DNA of 6,190 nt from Sedimentisphaerales bacterium (lineage in GTDB: Bacteria > Planctomycetota > Phycisphaerae > Sedimentisphaerales > SM23-30): assembly GCA_030636065.1 (NCBI GenBank), contig DAOVXR010000114.1, forward strand, positions 1 through 6,190. Reading direction: 5' to 3'. Below the pieces are notes generated by a model. It did not search any database, was not told the DNA's origin, and saw nothing but the letters and a program-made list of their open reading frames with translations. The position numbers and the translations under genes were made by a program. Shown piece by piece: positions 5,587 to 6,190 of this stretch (position 1 is its first letter; every line of letters starts with the position of its first letter).

Positions 5587-6060
5587 ATGCCAAAAATGAG
5601 CATGAAAGAATTGAACAAGTTTATGAAGAACAATCCAGATACGCCTGCTACTCAGTTTATTAAAAAGCAGTTGGGAGAACCTCCTGCCCCTGAGCCAAGT
5701 ACAGGCGGTTGCTCAGAATTGATTACCGGGCCTGCTCAAATACGAAACACTGCTTCGGATTTGATGGCAGAAAAAATCAATATACTCCACCATGAAGTAT
5801 TAGATGGCTTTAAGAACATATGTATTAAAGCTATAAAAATTGGTGAAATATTAGTCGGGCAAAAGGATGCTCTCAAGCATGGAGAATGGTTTGATTGGAT
5901 CGATAGTCAACTGGAAATAGGGCCCCGACAGGTGGAGAATTATACGAAAATCTATTTTCAGCGGAAAGCCGTACTGGAATCGATGAGAGAACTGGCAAAA
6001 ACTGGTGTAAAACCTTCTATCCGTAAGATGCTGATGGCTGCCACCAAAAAAGATACCTGA
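5587..6060 (+). CDS. DUF3102-type small protein, probably of mobile-element origin
   Basis: This is a 157-residue soluble protein without membrane segments or a signal peptide. Residues 1-60 are low in order, with a proline-rich stretch (EPPAPEP, 31-37). Residues 64-126 match the DUF3102 pattern as I recall it: an INxLHxEV opening, a long helix ending in IGEILVGQK (85-93), the conserved LKHGEWFDWI (96-105), then a helix with RQVENYTKIY (114-123). That last helix resembles a DNA-binding or tracrRNA-like recognition helix only superficially, and no function is established. It lies 56 bp downstream of the ParB-methyltransferase on the same strand, consistent with one operon. The insertion sequence begins within about 10-20 bp of its stop, so the original C-terminus could have been replaced. 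The ending AATKKDT gives no sign either way. DUF3102 genes are often found on phages, plasmids and integrative elements. Confidence 0.75.
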   Translation: MPKMSMKELNKFMKNNPDTPATQFIKKQLGEPPAPEPSTGGCSELITGPAQIRNTASDLMAEKINILHHEVLDGFKNICIKAIKIGEILVGQKDALKHGEWFDWIDSQLEIGPRQVENYTKIYFQRKAVLESMRELAKTGVKPSIRKMLMAATKKDT

Positions 6061-6150
6061 ATTTTAATCTGAAGTGCAACAAAACGCAAGTTGCAAAACC
6101 CATCGCGTTTAACGTCCGATAGAGTAAATATCAACAAAAACTCTAAATTA

Positions 6151-6155
6151 AAGGA
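6151..6155 (+). promoter_or_regulatory. Ribosome binding site of the probable transposase
   Basis: AAGGA lies 9 nt before ATG 6165, the same arrangement as for the preceding gene. Confidence 0.6.
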
Positions 6156-6164
6156 CGCAACGCA

Positions 6165-6190
6165 ATGGGCTATCAACATCTTAGCATTGA
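6165..6190 (+). CDS. Probable IS30-family transposase, first nine codons only
   Basis: ATG 6165 opens a frame reading MGYQHLSI followed by an incomplete GA-codon (Glu or Asp) at the window edge. IS30-family transposases commonly start M-x-Y-x-H-L-(S/T)-x-E-E-R, the N-terminal helix-turn-helix that contacts the inverted repeats, and this fits that pattern. Nothing of the DDE catalytic domain is present here. With only eight full residues after recognition by eye, a chance resemblance is possible, although the good ribosome binding site and palindrome-rich upstream sequence agree. Confidence 0.65.

Larger units (their letters stand above)
6061..6190 (+). mobile_element. Left end of a probable IS30-family insertion sequence, cut by window edge
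   Basis: The 104 bp between the DUF3102 stop and the transposase start holds inverted repeats TGCAAC/GTTGCA (6075-6080, 6090-6095), AAACGC/GCGTTT (6082-6087, 6105-6110) and TAGAGT/ACTCTA (6120-6125, 6140-6145). A terminal inverted repeat probably begins near 6068-6071 (TCTGAAGTGCAAC), but the other end is outside the window, so the exact boundary and target duplication cannot be set. The call depends on the transposase N-terminus that follows. Confidence 0.55.

Overview
The window looks like a bacterial chromosome fragment of moderate GC, most likely from the Planctomycetota (Phycisphaerae or Sedimentisphaerales-like). That assignment is an inference. It rests on the dxr-rseP pair, on a rhomboid with a charged C-terminal extension, and on the stock extragenic repeats after the rhomboid (CAACATTCAACG, GATTACGCAGATT, GTAGGGTGGGC-type palindrome), which I recall as frequent in such genomes. 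No 16S or other phylogenetic marker is present.

Layout. Positions 1-2076 (minus strand) carry housekeeping genes. dxr (IspC, second enzyme of the MEP isoprenoid pathway) is complete. It is followed downstream by the N-terminal 205 codons of rseP, the site-2 intramembrane protease, cut by the left edge of the window. The 275 bp between them is unusually long for this pair and is rich in small inverted repeats. Positions 2077-2236 form a divergent promoter region. Positions 2237-3106 (plus strand) encode a rhomboid-family intramembrane serine protease, so two different intramembrane protease families flank dxr.

Positions 3107-3742 hold no credible gene. They contain a mosaic of four unrelated low-complexity or palindromic repeat types (3127-3433), then an AT-rich stretch, then a structured leader (about 3535-3681) in which three homologous arms can form two mutually exclusive long hairpins.

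Positions 3743-6190 look like an accessory or mobile segment. They hold a ParB-like/DNA methyltransferase fusion, a DUF3102-type small protein with its own ribosome binding site, and the first nine codons of what is probably an IS30-family transposase running off the right edge. No restriction endonuclease is visible, so the methyltransferase looks orphan within this window. The most distinctive unexplained item is the DR-IR-DR hairpin switch directly upstream of the methyltransferase.
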